This document shows, piece after piece, positions 1 to 9,468 of a stretch of 64,000 nucleotides of DNA. A program made the position numbers and the translations under genes. Below the pieces are notes generated by a model. The model saw only the letters and a list, made by a program, of their open reading frames with translations, did no database searches and was not told where the DNA came from. Each line of letters begins with the position of its first letter. The first letter of the stretch is position 1. This DNA comes from Bacteroidales bacterium KA00344 (GTDB lineage: Bacteria > Bacteroidota > Bacteroidia > Bacteroidales > Bacteroidaceae): the NCBI GenBank assembly GCA_001552765.1, contig KQ959425.1, positions 62,001-126,000 of the forward strand. The letters run 5' to 3'.

Positions 1-729
1 ATAGCCTGCCTTTTTCATCTGAGCCAGCACAACATTTCGGCGATGTTTACTGCGCTCAGGGTATCTTACAGGATTGAAGTATGAAGGATTCTTACATAAG
101 CCAACCAGCAATGCCGATTCATTAACTGTAAGATCCTTAGGCTCTTTATTAAAATAAGTGTTGGCCGCAGTTTTGATGCCCACAGCTCCGTGAAGGAAGT
201 CAAAATAGTTTAAGTATAGGGCAATGATCTCTTCCTTGGTAAAATTTCGTTCAAGTTTGATGGCAATAACCCATTCTATAGGTTTTTGCAACAGACGCTC
301 GACGGTCGATTTTACGGGTGCAGAATAAAGCTGCTTAGCAAGCTGTTGCGTGATGGTGCTGCCTCCACCGGCGCTCTCCTGCCCCATGATGCCACGCTTG
401 ACGACTGCTCGTGCCAGAGCGATAAAGTCTATTCCGGAATGCTCATAAAACCGTTCATCCTCCGTTGAAACAAGAGCATGGACCAAATGCGGAGACAGTT
501 TGGAATAGGATATGGGAATTCGATTGGCCTTGTTGACATTATATGTTCCAATAACCTTGCTGTCAGCCGAATAGATAAGCGAAGCCGATTTGTTAATAGG
601 GTTTTGCAAATGTTCTATATCCGGAGAGTAACCAATGGTTCCATTCCAAATGAGGTAAAAGAGTATGGAAGCTATTAACACCGTCAAGAACAAAAATGTC
701 CACAGAGATATGATGAAAAATTTTCTCAT
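1..729 (-). CDS. Class A penicillin-binding protein (PBP1A-like), N-terminal part, runs off left edge
   Basis: The frame is open from ATG at 729 to the window edge (243 codons), so only the N-terminal part is seen. Residues 1-25 form a signal-anchor membrane helix. A GT51 peptidoglycan glycosyltransferase domain follows, with the catalytic-glutamate motif EDERFYEHSGIDF and the GGSTITQQLAKQLY motif. This domain polymerises lipid II into glycan strands on the outer face of the inner membrane. The transpeptidase half would lie to the left, so a monofunctional protein cannot be excluded, but the sequence around the GT motifs and the KNPSYFNPVRYPE region fit a bifunctional PBP1A. It is divergent from pyrB. 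Confidence 0.9.
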   Translation of the reverse strand, partial: MRKFFIISLWTFLFLTVLIASILFYLIWNGTIGYSPDIEHLQNPINKSASLIYSADSKVIGTYNVNKANRIPISYSKLSPHLVHALVSTEDERFYEHSGIDFIALARAVVKRGIMGQESAGGGSTITQQLAKQLYSAPVKSTVERLLQKPIEWVIAIKLERNFTKEEIIALYLNYFDFLHGAVGIKTAANTYFNKEPKDLTVNESALLVGLCKNPSYFNPVRYPERSKHRRNVVLAQMKKAGY

Positions 730-752
730 TATATAATTCAATGTAATTTGTG

Positions 753-760
753 CAAAAATA
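753..760 (-). promoter_or_regulatory. -7 box for the PBP gene
   Basis: TATTTTTG on the minus strand matches the Bacteroidetes -7 consensus TAnnTTTG, 23 bp upstream of the ATG at 729. No clear -33 TTTG is seen. Confidence 0.4.
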
Positions 761-804
761 CAATTTTTCTTTTGAAATGGCATGAATAAATTGAAAATAA
801 TCAG

Positions 805-812
805 TAACTTCG
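805..812 (+). promoter_or_regulatory. Probable -7 box for pyrBI
   Basis: TAACTTCG, one mismatch from TAnnTTTG, lies 33 bp before the pyrB ATG. No -33 element is obvious. Confidence 0.35.
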
Positions 813-845
813 CAATCGAATTTGCAACTCTCAATCTGTATTTAA

Positions 846-1790
846 ATGGAAAAACATGACTTTGTGACAATTGCCGACCTATCTAAGGAAGAGATCCATT
901 ATCTCCTTGAAATGGCGCAAGAGTTTGAAACATATCCCAATCGGGAATTGTTAAAAGGTAAAGTAGTCGCCACCCTATTCTTTGAGCCTTCGACCCGCAC
1001 TCAACTTAGTTTTCAAACAGCAGCCAACCGTCTCGGCGCACGTGTCATAGGCTTTTCTGATGCTAAAACATCGAGCACCACAAAAGGTGAGACTTTGAAA
1101 GACACTATTCTGATGGTGAGCAACTATGCCGACATTATCGTGATGAGACATTTTATAGAAGGAGCTGCACAATATGCCAGTGAGGTGGCGCCGGTACCTA
1201 TTGTCAATGCGGGCGATGGCGCCCACATGCACCCCTCACAGTGCCTGCTCGACCTGTATTCCATCTATAAGACTCAAGGCACTTTGGAGGATTTGAACAT
1301 CTATCTTGTGGGAGACCTAAGATATGGACGCACCGTACATTCCTTGATCATGGCCATGCGCCACTACAATCCGACGTTTCACTTTATTGCTCCGGAGGAA
1401 CTCGCTATGCCTCAGGAGTATAAACAGTATTGCAAGCAAAATGGAATCAGGTTTTACGAACATACAAAATTTGATGAAAACATCATCGCCGATGCCGACA
1501 TCTTGTATATGACGCGTGTGCAGAAAGAACGTTTTTCAGACCTCATGGAGTATGAAAGGGTGAAAAACGTATATATATTGCGCAACTCCATGCTCAGTAA
1601 GGTTAAGCCCAATATGAAAATATTGCATCCCCTGCCCCGTGTAAACGAAATAGCATACGACGTTGACGACAATCCGCACGCATACTATATACAGCAGGCC
1701 AAAAACGGATTGTATGCCAGAGAAGCCATATATTGCCATTGTCTGGGAATATCCCTCGATGACGTTAGGAACGACAAGACCATTATCTAA
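846..1790 (+). CDS. pyrB: Aspartate carbamoyltransferase catalytic subunit
   Basis: This enzyme condenses carbamoyl phosphate and L-aspartate to carbamoyl aspartate, the committed step of pyrimidine synthesis in the cytoplasm. The protein has 314 residues, the usual length. The carbamoyl-phosphate-binding signature [11 protein letters not shown] is at about residues 46-56, and HPLPRVNEI near residue 263 is the second conserved motif. The regulatory subunit gene pyrI follows after 28 bp, so the product is expected to be the allosteric catalytic-regulatory holoenzyme. ATG 846 matches the family start. Confidence 0.98.
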   Translation: MEKHDFVTIADLSKEEIHYLLEMAQEFETYPNRELLKGKVVATLFFEPSTRTQLSFQTAANRLGARVIGFSDAKTSSTTKGETLKDTILMVSNYADIIVMRHFIEGAAQYASEVAPVPIVNAGDGAHMHPSQCLLDLYSIYKTQGTLEDLNIYLVGDLRYGRTVHSLIMAMRHYNPTFHFIAPEELAMPQEYKQYCKQNGIRFYEHTKFDENIIADADILYMTRVQKERFSDLMEYERVKNVYILRNSMLSKVKPNMKILHPLPRVNEIAYDVDDNPHAYYIQQAKNGLYAREAIYCHCLGISLDDVRNDKTII

Positions 1791-1818
1791 GAACACCAAT
1801 ATATAAACATCACAGACT

Positions 1819-2274
1819 ATGGGAAAGAAAGAATTACAAGTGGCGGCAATCGAAAACGGTACCGTCATCGACCATATACCGGCAAACAAGACCTATGAAG
1901 TGGCGAAACTGCTGAGGCTTCACGACTTGGACGCACAAGTTACCATCGGTTATAATCTGCCCTCAAGCAAGATAGGCAAGAAAGGCATCATCAAGATCGC
2001 AAACAAATTTTTCACCGACGAGGAGATCAGTAAGCTTTCTGTCATTGCTCCCAAAATAATTCTCAATATCATCAGAGATTATGAAGTGGTAGAAAAGAAG
2101 ACGGTGGAAACGCCCGGTGAGCTTCGGGGGATCGTAAAATGCAATAATCCGAAATGTATCACCAACAACGAACCCATGCAAACTATCTTCAATGTCATAG
2201 AAAAAAACAAGGGGATTCTCAAGTGTCACTATTGCGATATAGAACAGGATATAAGCGAAGTGGAATTGATTTGA
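1819..2274 (+). CDS. pyrI: Aspartate carbamoyltransferase regulatory subunit
   Basis: This is the 151-residue regulatory chain that binds CTP and ATP in its N-terminal domain and contacts PyrB through a C-terminal zinc domain. The four zinc cysteines are visible as C-x4-C (CNNPKC) followed by C-x2-C (CHYC). The N-terminal segment with [12 protein letters not shown] matches the nucleotide-binding domain. It lies 28 bp after pyrB on the same strand and is almost certainly co-transcribed with it. Confidence 0.98.
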   Translation: MGKKELQVAAIENGTVIDHIPANKTYEVAKLLRLHDLDAQVTIGYNLPSSKIGKKGIIKIANKFFTDEEISKLSVIAPKIILNIIRDYEVVEKKTVETPGELRGIVKCNNPKCITNNEPMQTIFNVIEKNKGILKCHYCDIEQDISEVELI

Positions 2275-2325
2275 CGTAGTAAAGTCAATTCCGCAAACAC
2301 AATGTCCATAATTAATTTGCTTTAG

Positions 2326-2357
2326 GTTGCACATCAAGGATAATTTATATAATTTTG
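2326..2357 (+). promoter_or_regulatory. glyA promoter
   Basis: -33-like GTTG (2326-2329), a 20 bp spacer and TAATTTTG (2350-2357) fit the Bacteroidetes promoter pattern. The glyA ATG is 43 bp further on. Confidence 0.6.
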
Positions 2358-2399
2358 TAAGGTAATAAAATTCAAACCATTTCAATAAAAGTCAACACA

Positions 2400-3680
2400 A
2401 TGGAAAGAGACCAGGAGATTTTTAATCTTATAGAACAGGAGCACCAACGCCAGCTGAGAGGCATGGAACTCATCGCGTCTGAGAACTTTGTCAGCGAAGA
2501 GGTGATGAAAGCAATGGGGAGTTATCTCACCAACAAATATGCCGAAGGCTATCCTGGCAAGCGCTATTATGGTGGCTGTCAGGTAGTAGATCAGGTAGAA
2601 ACCTTAGCTATTGAACGTATCAAAAAACTCTTTGGTGCTGAATATGCCAATGTGCAACCCCACTCAGGAGCACAAGCCAATCAGGCCGTACTGCTGGCAG
2701 TGCTCAAGCCGGGAGACACTTTTATGGGGCTCGACCTTGATCAGGGCGGACACCTCTCACACGGAAGCAGTGTAAATACATCCGGTATTCTCTACAAGCC
2801 TGTAGGTTATACGCTGGACCGCGAGACCGGTTGTGTTGACTATGATGAAATGGAGCGACTGGCTTTGGAGCACAAACCTAAGCTCATTATCGGTGGTGGA
2901 TCTGCCTACAGCCGAGAGTGGGACTATGCACGTATGCGTAAGATTGCCGACGAAGTTGGCGCATTGCTGATGATAGACATGGCTCACCCTGCCGGACTTA
3001 TTGCAGCCGGTTTACTCGACAACCCTCTGAAATATGCTCACATCGTTACCACCACCACCCACAAGACCCTGCGTGGTCCTCGCGGTGGCGTCATTCTTTT
3101 AGGCAAGGACTTTGAAAATCCATGGGGGTACACCACTAAAAAAGGAATTGTGAAACCCATGAGTATGCTTCTTAACTCTGCTGTGTTCCCAGGCAATCAA
3201 GGTGGTCCACTGGAACACGTGATTGCAGCCAAGGCCGTTGGCTTTGGCGAGAATCTCCTTCCATCATGGAAAGACTACGCCATGCAGGTGAAAAAGAATG
3301 CCTCTGTGTTGGCTCAGGCACTCACAGAGCACGGTTTCAGTATCGTGAGTGGAGGCACAGACAACCACTCTATGTTGCTCGACCTTCGCCAAAAATATCC
3401 TGACCTGACGGGTAAAGTTGCAGAAAATGCTTTGGTGGCAGCCGACATCACGGTAAACAAAAACAAAGTTCCCTACGACGAACGCAGCGCATTCCAAACT
3501 TCCGGAATCCGTCTGGGTACGGCTGCAATGACTACACGTGGTGCCAAAGAAGACATGATGCATCTCATAGCCGACCTCATTAACGAAGTTTTGGCTGATC
3601 CTGAGAACGATCATGTTATCAAAACCGTACGCGAAAAAGTAAATGAAACGATGAAAAAATATCCTCTGTTTGCCTACTAA
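2400..3680 (+). CDS. glyA: Serine hydroxymethyltransferase
   Basis: A PLP enzyme interconverting serine plus tetrahydrofolate with glycine plus 5,10-methylene-THF, the main one-carbon source. The length is 426 residues, normal for the family. The PLP lysine is K222 in [14 protein letters not shown]. The N-terminal substrate motif [13 protein letters not shown] is present. It has its own promoter 5' and an inverted repeat 3', so it is probably monocistronic. Confidence 0.98.
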   Translation: MERDQEIFNLIEQEHQRQLRGMELIASENFVSEEVMKAMGSYLTNKYAEGYPGKRYYGGCQVVDQVETLAIERIKKLFGAEYANVQPHSGAQANQAVLLAVLKPGDTFMGLDLDQGGHLSHGSSVNTSGILYKPVGYTLDRETGCVDYDEMERLALEHKPKLIIGGGSAYSREWDYARMRKIADEVGALLMIDMAHPAGLIAAGLLDNPLKYAHIVTTTTHKTLRGPRGGVILLGKDFENPWGYTTKKGIVKPMSMLLNSAVFPGNQGGPLEHVIAAKAVGFGENLLPSWKDYAMQVKKNASVLAQALTEHGFSIVSGGTDNHSMLLDLRQKYPDLTGKVAENALVAADITVNKNKVPYDERSAFQTSGIRLGTAAMTTRGAKEDMMHLIADLINEVLADPENDHVIKTVREKVNETMKKYPLFAY

Positions 3681-3718
3681 ACATTGGAATTTAATATAAC
3701 TCACACCTTGTAAAGACG

Positions 3719-3762
3719 ATAGGGACGTTAAATCAGAATTGTTTTCTGACTGCGTCCCTATC
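3719..3762 (+). terminator. Inverted repeat after glyA
   Basis: The arms ATAGGGACG and GCGTCCCTAT pair around an inner ATCAGAA/TTTCTGA stem. It lies 38 bp after the glyA stop. No T-run follows, so it may be a terminator or a 3' processing or stability hairpin. Confidence 0.5.
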
Positions 3763-4338
3763 TTGATAAAGTATATTTTGAGACTGCGATTTGTATTTTT
3801 GTTTTTAACCTTGCTGTTGCATACAATGGCATATTCGCAAACTCCGATAGCCAATCGCGTTAAAGCGGTAGCAAAGAGTTTGCAGAATGATTCCGTGATT
3901 GTTGCCAAATACACCGATAATCACCGACACTGTCTATACTATATAGAGGGCGATCGGTTGTTTTGTTATGATGTGATGACAAATCGCAGAGAGGAAGTCC
4001 ATTTCACCAACTCAAGTTATGACAGTATTCTATCTGCTTGGCTGAGTCCCGATGGTAATTTCTTTTTTATAGCTGTTGACAAGGGAACGCTTGTGAATTT
4101 CTATATGGATTGCGGACAGGAACTCTGGCGTTTTGACTCCCGGACAAAACGAACATACAAGGTCGGAGTAGGATTCAAGATAGAACGCCGCAAGGGTTGC
4201 ATTGTCATCAAGCGCGGCAACAGATGCCTTAATCCGTCGGCCCCGCCTTCCCGCCGACAATGGATGGCACAAGACCACTTTTACGACTTATACGGTAAAG
4301 TGATTTGGGCAAAGGATGAATATAAAGTGAAAGAGTAA
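3763..4338 (+). CDS. Exported protein of unknown function
   Basis: I do not recognise this protein. With TTG 3763 as the start it has 191 residues and begins with a convincing signal peptide: basic MIKYILRLR, then FVFLFLTLLL, with likely cleavage after AYS. The frame is open upstream to a TTG at 3739, but that lies inside the hairpin after glyA. The first in-frame ATG (3829) would remove the signal peptide. The mature part has short beta-rich segments (FCYDVMTNRREEV, AWLSPDGNFFFIAV) resembling fragments of a beta-propeller, without a full repeat set. Only 8 bp separate its stop from the convergent neighbour. Confidence 0.6.
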   Translation: MIKYILRLRFVFLFLTLLLHTMAYSQTPIANRVKAVAKSLQNDSVIVAKYTDNHRHCLYYIEGDRLFCYDVMTNRREEVHFTNSSYDSILSAWLSPDGNFFFIAVDKGTLVNFYMDCGQELWRFDSRTKRTYKVGVGFKIERRKGCIVIKRGNRCLNPSAPPSRRQWMAQDHFYDLYGKVIWAKDEYKVKE

Positions 4339-4346
4339 ACTGTACC

Positions 4347-5189
4347 CTATCTTACGCTGATATGGAAACAGCCCTGATGCACTTCGTATTTGATATAGCA
4401 TTTGCCCGCCTCTCGCATGTCACGCAACACTTCGGCAAGAATATATTTCAACGTGTCGTTGCGCACTTCCCTTCTGGACTCTCCCGGAGCTTCCACCGTT
4501 TTATACCGATTATAACAAATGTCAAAAGTGGTGCCATAGAGGTGGCAACTGTTTTCGGTAGCATTGCCGTTGTGTCCGCGTAGCTTCGCCACATCATCCT
4601 TTGTACGAAGCACACTTGTAACAATTAGCTTATGCAGGGGCACTCCCTTCAACTGAAGGCTGTCGAAAAAATTATTCCCAATTTCGTGTAACAGATTGGA
4701 GGCACGGGGTACCAGATATGGAACACTGCTCTTAAGTGGGTCCACATGAAAATAAGGATTGCTCGCAACGTAGACAAGTTCAGACTTCTTCCTTTCCGCC
4801 TCTTCCCGGTTTGCCACTGGACTTACGCCCCATTTTTTAGCAGATGCATACTGCACTTCCTGTAAATCCGGAAAGGTTTTTGAATAGCCCGGAACGCTTA
4901 GTATCTTGTTTTTGATTACCGAGCCGTCCGCATTAAAAAACTTCGAAGCAGAGGTTAAAGACTTGTCCTGTTTGTCTACAGAAGCAGAGTTCTTTTGTTT
5001 CTTCTTTTCTTCCTCTACTTTTAAATTATCTTTATTGTGATCTTGATGTTCAATTTTAGAATCATTGCCGGTCAGGGGTGATTCAACAGTTCTGTCGGCC
5101 GCTACAGAGGGAAATATGCAGCGCACCAAAGCCAAAACAAACGTCACAGCCAAAAAAACTTTGAGAAATTGCGTTTTCGTTATTTTCAT
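4347..5189 (-). CDS. DUF5715-like exported protein with M15 peptidase-type motif
   Basis: The protein has 280 residues from ATG 5189 (MKITKTQFLKVFLAV), which gives a normal signal-anchor. The open frame to 5285 would add 32 residues that look non-coding. After a Lys/Glu-rich linker (about residues 45-85) comes a globular domain. It contains ENSCHLYGTTFDI, which fits the S-x-H-x2-G-x3-D zinc motif of M15 D-Ala-D-Ala and L,D-peptidases, and near the C-terminus YEVHQGCFHISVR with a candidate third zinc histidine. The predicted role is periplasmic peptidoglycan hydrolysis or sensing; this is inferred from motifs only. The gene is convergent with the preceding gene. Confidence 0.75.
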   Translation of the reverse strand: MKITKTQFLKVFLAVTFVLALVRCIFPSVAADRTVESPLTGNDSKIEHQDHNKDNLKVEEEKKKQKNSASVDKQDKSLTSASKFFNADGSVIKNKILSVPGYSKTFPDLQEVQYASAKKWGVSPVANREEAERKKSELVYVASNPYFHVDPLKSSVPYLVPRASNLLHEIGNNFFDSLQLKGVPLHKLIVTSVLRTKDDVAKLRGHNGNATENSCHLYGTTFDICYNRYKTVEAPGESRREVRNDTLKYILAEVLRDMREAGKCYIKYEVHQGCFHISVR

Positions 5190-5355
5190 TTCAGATGCAA
5201 AAATAGTACAAAACAAAAGAAACACAAAACAAAACGTAGGAAAATACTCAACAGTATCAACTTCAACATGCAACAACGCTTGCAAATTTAAAAAATATGG
5301 TACAAAGCGTATGCTGCTCCTACTCCACCCCTGTTTTTTAATTTGTAAAATTTAA

Positions 5356-5734
5356 TTATCATTTTTCGATGATTATTTTTTCGACAACCAGCTCAAAAAG
5401 GGCTATGTTTTGACCTTTAAAATCTGCTTGTATAATCGGAAAAACGGTCTGTCTGTCTGATTTGTATTTCGCTATATTGTGGTTAAGGCTCAATCGCAGT
5501 ATGGTTAAGCCTTAGTGGCCGTGCGGATAAGCCTTATTTGCAAGGCGATTAAAGCCTTCACGCCCAACCATTCGATACTTAATCGCGAGTGATAAAATAA
5601 AAGCGAAAAGGGGCGTTTTTAATATTTATCTGATTATCAGGTGATTATAATTTTTCAAATAAACGTCGTATTCAGAGCGAAAGTAAGTTTGTTTTTAAAT
5701 ACGCGAATTCTACAGGGCTGTTTGTAAAGAAAAA
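5356..5734 (+). repeat. Dispersed ~379 bp intergenic repeat, copy 1
   Basis: This is one of four full-length diverged copies (others at 19153, 37485 and, inverted, 61428). It starts TTATCATTTTTCGAT, has a conserved CAAAAAGGGCTATGTT block, then four sites TTAAGGCT/TTAAGCCTTA/ATAAGCCTTA/TTAAAGCC with cores at 5484, 5506, 5528 and 5551 (spacing 22, 22, 23), and ends GTTTGTAAAGAAAAA. It occupies most of the 5190-5916 gene-free gap. The rest of that gap is AT-rich with no recognisable gene. Confidence 0.8.
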
Positions 5735-5858
5735 GTGGGGTAATAAGATGATGACACATCATATATCAAACTGACGGTTTCTGTATATCAAGTCCACCTT
5801 TATCCGACTGTTTGGAATGAAAATATGATGATGGGCGAAACGTGTCAGAAAATTAAAA

Positions 5859-5891
5859 AGGACCGTTCGCAATCGCTACGAACAGTCCTTG
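5859..5891 (-). terminator. Terminator of the TonB receptor gene
   Basis: The 12 bp arms AAGGAC(C)GTTCG and CGAACAGTCCTT (one mismatch) have a 9 nt loop. On the minus strand they are followed by TTTAATTTTC, 26 bp after the receptor stop codon. Confidence 0.75.
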
Positions 5892-5916
5892 AAAATATCT
5901 AAAAGTTAAATAATAA

Positions 5917-8334
5917 TCAGAAATGGATTTTCAGGTCAGCTCCTATCTGCAATGGGTTTCCGCGCTGAGCAAACCAATTTGTCTTGCCTGTGGCTCCACT
6001 GCTCGCGGCAAACACATTGTAGCGACTGTCGGTGAGGTTTCGTCCCCAAACGTTTAGTTTCACTTGGCCAAAGTCAAAGCCTACATGAGCACCAAGCACG
6101 GCATAGAACTTCTGGCTCATTGTATTGGCCTCATCCCAGTAAGTCTTTCCTTGTCCGTTCACATTGGCACCAACGATGATATTCTTGAGCATGCTACCGG
6201 AGGTAAGGTCGAAGCGATAGTCTGCGCCGGCGGCAAAATTGTGTTCAGGAATAAAGGGCACTTTGTTGTCCTTATAATCTACCAATGTTTTGACACCCTT
6301 CTTCATTATAGTGTCTGTATATTCATCAAAGGAGGCATGGGTATATCCGTAGTTCAATCTCCATGTGAGATGATCGTCGAACGCATTTCCCCTAAGCCCG
6401 GCTTCCACACCGCAGCTCATGCTCTTTCCCGCGTTGGTCATCATGCGGCCGAAACCGTAGTTGCCTGCCATTTGTGAGAGTTGCTGATTGCGAATCTGCA
6501 TATAGAAGGCGGCTACATCCATTTGCATTCTGCCGCCGAAAAGATTGAGGTGCGCTCCCATTTCATAGTTCCAGCTGGTTTCAGGCTTATAAGCAATGGT
6601 CTTGTTGATATTTTCGTAGTCTTTCTCTGTATGGGGCACTATGTAGTCTGCACGTTGCGAACTGTTTTTCTGAATTTCTGTTTGCAGAATGTCTGAGAAC
6701 ATCTGGATGTTATATCCACCGGCACGGTAGCCCTTGCTCACGGTTGCGTAGAGATTGCTGCCATTGTCTGCCACCCTGTAGGTGAGACCGAATTTGGGGA
6801 GCAACTGTTCGAAACTGCTGTTATGATCGTTTTTCAACGCAGAAGAAACGTTCACGGTTGCCTCGCGTCCCATCACTTTGGCTGTCGATGAGACGGCTGC
6901 ACTCGACTCATAGTCAATGCTTACATAATTCCAGTCGTAGCGCAATCCTAAGGTTGCAGTAAGGCGATCGGTAACGTCGAAGTTCGACTCATGGTAGATA
7001 CCGAGATTATAGGTTGGTGTTCGGAAAACTCCCGGCACATTCTTTATATCGGTGGTCAATGTTACACCACCGGCTCTTTCTATCATGGCCGCAGCCTGCT
7101 GTGCCGCAGCTTCGGGCGACATGCCGCGTGCGATAAACCGGGCAGCCATCGAATGGACCATCGCGTTGTACATGGCGCGCTGTATGGTGTTGCCTAAAAA
7201 GGCATCCATGTTTTTGCCAAAATCAACGTCGCTATTCGTCTTTAACCATGAGAAACCTCCAAAGACACCTGCTGTCCAATTCCAAAAACCACCTACCGGC
7301 TTATTGCTTTTCAGCGTAAACTCCTGCGTGTAAGAGTTTTGCAACTGGCGCTCCTGCATCTCAAGGAAATCGGCCGGACTGTAATCGATATCCATCATCA
7401 TATAGTCTTTGAGAAACTGATAACTGGAGGTCGAAGTGAAATCGGCTGCTGTTCCATGATAATGAAAGCTCAGTGCCGTGTTCGACATATTCCTGCGATA
7501 GTTGTGCTGGCGGTTTGTATTGGGATCCATAGTCTGCCCGTCGTCACCTATCAAACCATACGGGAACCCGTTTTGACGGGTGTATTGATAATCGCTCAGG
7601 AAGTTGATTTTCCACCGATCAGTAGGACAGTATATGAGTTTCAAGCGTCCACCGGCTTCATTGTATTTGTCGGCATATTCGCCTAAAGTCTTATTTTTGA
7701 AAAAACCGTTCTGTCCATTATAGAATCCGGCTATGGAAAACGCAAATCTGTCGCTAATCTTATTATAATGTGAAACTTCGACATTGCGATAGAATCGGCT
7801 GCCACCGCTGATGGTCAAATCGGTGCCTTGATAGTCCATAGGGTTTTTGGTGTAGAGGCGAACAAGTCCGGCCTCGCTGTTCAAACCGTACAGAGTGCCC
7901 TGCGGCCCACGCAGCACATCGACGCGCGAAAGGTCGTAGGTGTGGGTGTTGAAGGCAGACTTACTCATCAATGGCATGCCGTCTACATAGATTCCCACTG
8001 ATGGAGAATTGATACGTGAGCCGGTGCCACGCATATAGATAGCAGAAGTATAGCGGGAGCCATAGTTGGGCATTGTGAAATTGGGAACATAAGAGGACAG
8101 CTCACGCAAGTCACGAGTGCCCAGCATGGCTACGTCGTCTGCTGAATACATGGACGAACTGATAGGTTGCAAACGCAAACGGTACTGTTCTTTGGGCTGA
8201 CTGATCACTGTCACCTCATCCAAGTCATACACGCGAGAACTGTCGTTCAGTTGATATGGGTTGTTTTTGGCTGAAACTGAAATACACCCCATAACTAATA
8301 AGAAACCTACAAACCTTTTTTTGTTCATATTCAA
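5917..8334 (-). CDS. TonB-dependent outer-membrane receptor
   Basis: The 805-residue protein has a signal peptide (MNMNKKRFVGFLLVMGCISVSA). A plug domain spans about residues 40-160, with DVAMLGTRDLRELSSYVPNF, SVGIYVDGMPL and VDVLRGPQGTLYG, followed by a long beta-barrel ending in IGADLKIHF. It imports a ligand across the outer membrane using TonB energy. It lacks the N-terminal carboxypeptidase-like domain of SusC proteins and has no SusD partner, so a siderophore, vitamin or similar small ligand is more likely than a glycan. No ligand can be named. Confidence 0.93.
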   Translation of the reverse strand: MNMNKKRFVGFLLVMGCISVSAKNNPYQLNDSSRVYDLDEVTVISQPKEQYRLRLQPISSSMYSADDVAMLGTRDLRELSSYVPNFTMPNYGSRYTSAIYMRGTGSRINSPSVGIYVDGMPLMSKSAFNTHTYDLSRVDVLRGPQGTLYGLNSEAGLVRLYTKNPMDYQGTDLTISGGSRFYRNVEVSHYNKISDRFAFSIAGFYNGQNGFFKNKTLGEYADKYNEAGGRLKLIYCPTDRWKINFLSDYQYTRQNGFPYGLIGDDGQTMDPNTNRQHNYRRNMSNTALSFHYHGTAADFTSTSSYQFLKDYMMMDIDYSPADFLEMQERQLQNSYTQEFTLKSNKPVGGFWNWTAGVFGGFSWLKTNSDVDFGKNMDAFLGNTIQRAMYNAMVHSMAARFIARGMSPEAAAQQAAAMIERAGGVTLTTDIKNVPGVFRTPTYNLGIYHESNFDVTDRLTATLGLRYDWNYVSIDYESSAAVSSTAKVMGREATVNVSSALKNDHNSSFEQLLPKFGLTYRVADNGSNLYATVSKGYRAGGYNIQMFSDILQTEIQKNSSQRADYIVPHTEKDYENINKTIAYKPETSWNYEMGAHLNLFGGRMQMDVAAFYMQIRNQQLSQMAGNYGFGRMMTNAGKSMSCGVEAGLRGNAFDDHLTWRLNYGYTHASFDEYTDTIMKKGVKTLVDYKDNKVPFIPEHNFAAGADYRFDLTSGSMLKNIIVGANVNGQGKTYWDEANTMSQKFYAVLGAHVGFDFGQVKLNVWGRNLTDSRYNVFAASSGATGKTNWFAQRGNPLQIGADLKIHF

Positions 8335-8359
8335 TAAGAGGTTGTTATAATATCATTCC

Positions 8360-8396
8360 GATGTTTAATCGTGCCGTAAAATTACGATTAAACATC
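8360..8396 (-). terminator. Perfect hairpin between zinc-ribbon lipoprotein and TonB receptor genes
   Basis: The perfect 13 bp arms GATGTTTAATCGT and ACGATTAAACATC have an 11 nt loop. On the minus strand it sits after the operon ending at 8452 and only 26 bp before the receptor ATG. It could be a terminator of the upstream operon or a leader hairpin of the receptor mRNA. No T-run follows. Confidence 0.5.
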
Positions 8397-8451
8397 TTAT
8401 CTGACAATCCTTATTTATAAGGAAATATAAGGGTTAAGGGTTCAAAACAGT

Positions 8452-9468
8452 CTATTCGTTCACTGTTCCACAGTAGGGGCAGGTGCCTTTGTCGTGCAGT
8501 TTGGCTCCGCATTTGCCGCAAACATAGTGGGCATGGCTGTGCCTAAAATACTGGCGGAGAGCATAATAATAATAAATCACAAGAAGTATATAGCCCACAT
8601 AGTATAAGGTTGTGATGCTGAAAACGATATAATTCACCGCACATACCGCAGCCAGTCCGCCAATATAGAGTATGGCTTCGTTGAACGGCAACTGATGGCG
8701 GACGTCGTCTACAGCGGCTAAAGCCGTGATGAGCATAGCCCAAACCAAGAGAAGGAATACGCACAAGACAAGAGGAACAGAGAATGGATTGAGCGTTGGG
8801 TGGAAATAGAAGTGCTGCCACATCTGCGGAACAAATGTCTGTATACCGGCATAGAGTGTGGCTGCAGTGGCTACAATGAGGCACAACAGGGTGGGATAAA
8901 AAGAAGCAATATCATTGAAATGCACGATACGTGCCTGGCGTCGGAACATGCTGCGCAGCAGATATAGGGCGCCGATAATGATAATGATGCCCAAAAAAAT
9001 GATGACATGGTTGTCGGAAAAGTCGGAAATGAATGCCGAAATAGAATCATCGGGCATGGCACTCTTCAACAGTGCGCTTTCGTGGGTCCAGCCAAAGGCC
9101 GATGTGTCGTTGGCAAGCTGTATCCACACAGAATCGATGGGGTCGGCCGGCATCATCCGAATGTCGGCAACGACAAGGTGTGAGCCTTTGTAGACCATAA
9201 ATGTGTCCGTCTGCATACCGCTGATATACTCCTCCGGCTGTTGCTGAAGCAGCGCCAAACTGTCGCTCTTGACTACAAAATTATAATTGTTCGTGTAGTG
9301 ATGGGTCGTAAAAAAGGACAAGGAATCGATTTGGCGCTCACTGAATTCTGTGGCCAAAGGGGCGCGACGGCGATGTTCATAGCAGGAACTGAGCATTAAA
9401 ATGAATGTCAGTGCCATGACCAAAATGTAGGGGGATTTCAAAGACGCTGCTCTTTTCATGTTCATCAT
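8452..9468 (-). CDS. Membrane lipoprotein with C-terminal zinc ribbon
   Basis: The 338-residue protein of unknown role starts with a lipoprotein-type signal (ILMLSSC, lipobox Cys near residue 29) followed by a soluble, extracytoplasmic-looking part to about residue 150. Five or so hydrophobic helices follow (from DNHVIIFLGIIIIIGALYLL onward). The tail is a four-cysteine zinc ribbon, CGKCGAKLHDKGTCPYCG. The start overlaps the stop of the upstream U32 gene (ATGA), indicating translational coupling. Other in-frame ATGs at 9465 and 9459 are possible. Confidence 0.75.
   Translation of the reverse strand: MMNMKRAASLKSPYILVMALTFILMLSSCYEHRRRAPLATEFSERQIDSLSFFTTHHYTNNYNFVVKSDSLALLQQQPEEYISGMQTDTFMVYKGSHLVVADIRMMPADPIDSVWIQLANDTSAFGWTHESALLKSAMPDDSISAFISDFSDNHVIIFLGIIIIIGALYLLRSMFRRQARIVHFNDIASFYPTLLCLIVATAATLYAGIQTFVPQMWQHFYFHPTLNPFSVPLVLCVFLLLVWAMLITALAAVDDVRHQLPFNEAILYIGGLAAVCAVNYIVFSITTLYYVGYILLVIYYYYALRQYFRHSHAHYVCGKCGAKLHDKGTCPYCGTVNE

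Noticed and set aside
5484-5560. Regularly spaced short repeats as a possible CRISPR array
   Set aside because: Units are only about 10-11 bp, degenerate, with no constant repeat or unique spacers of CRISPR length, and no cas genes are present.
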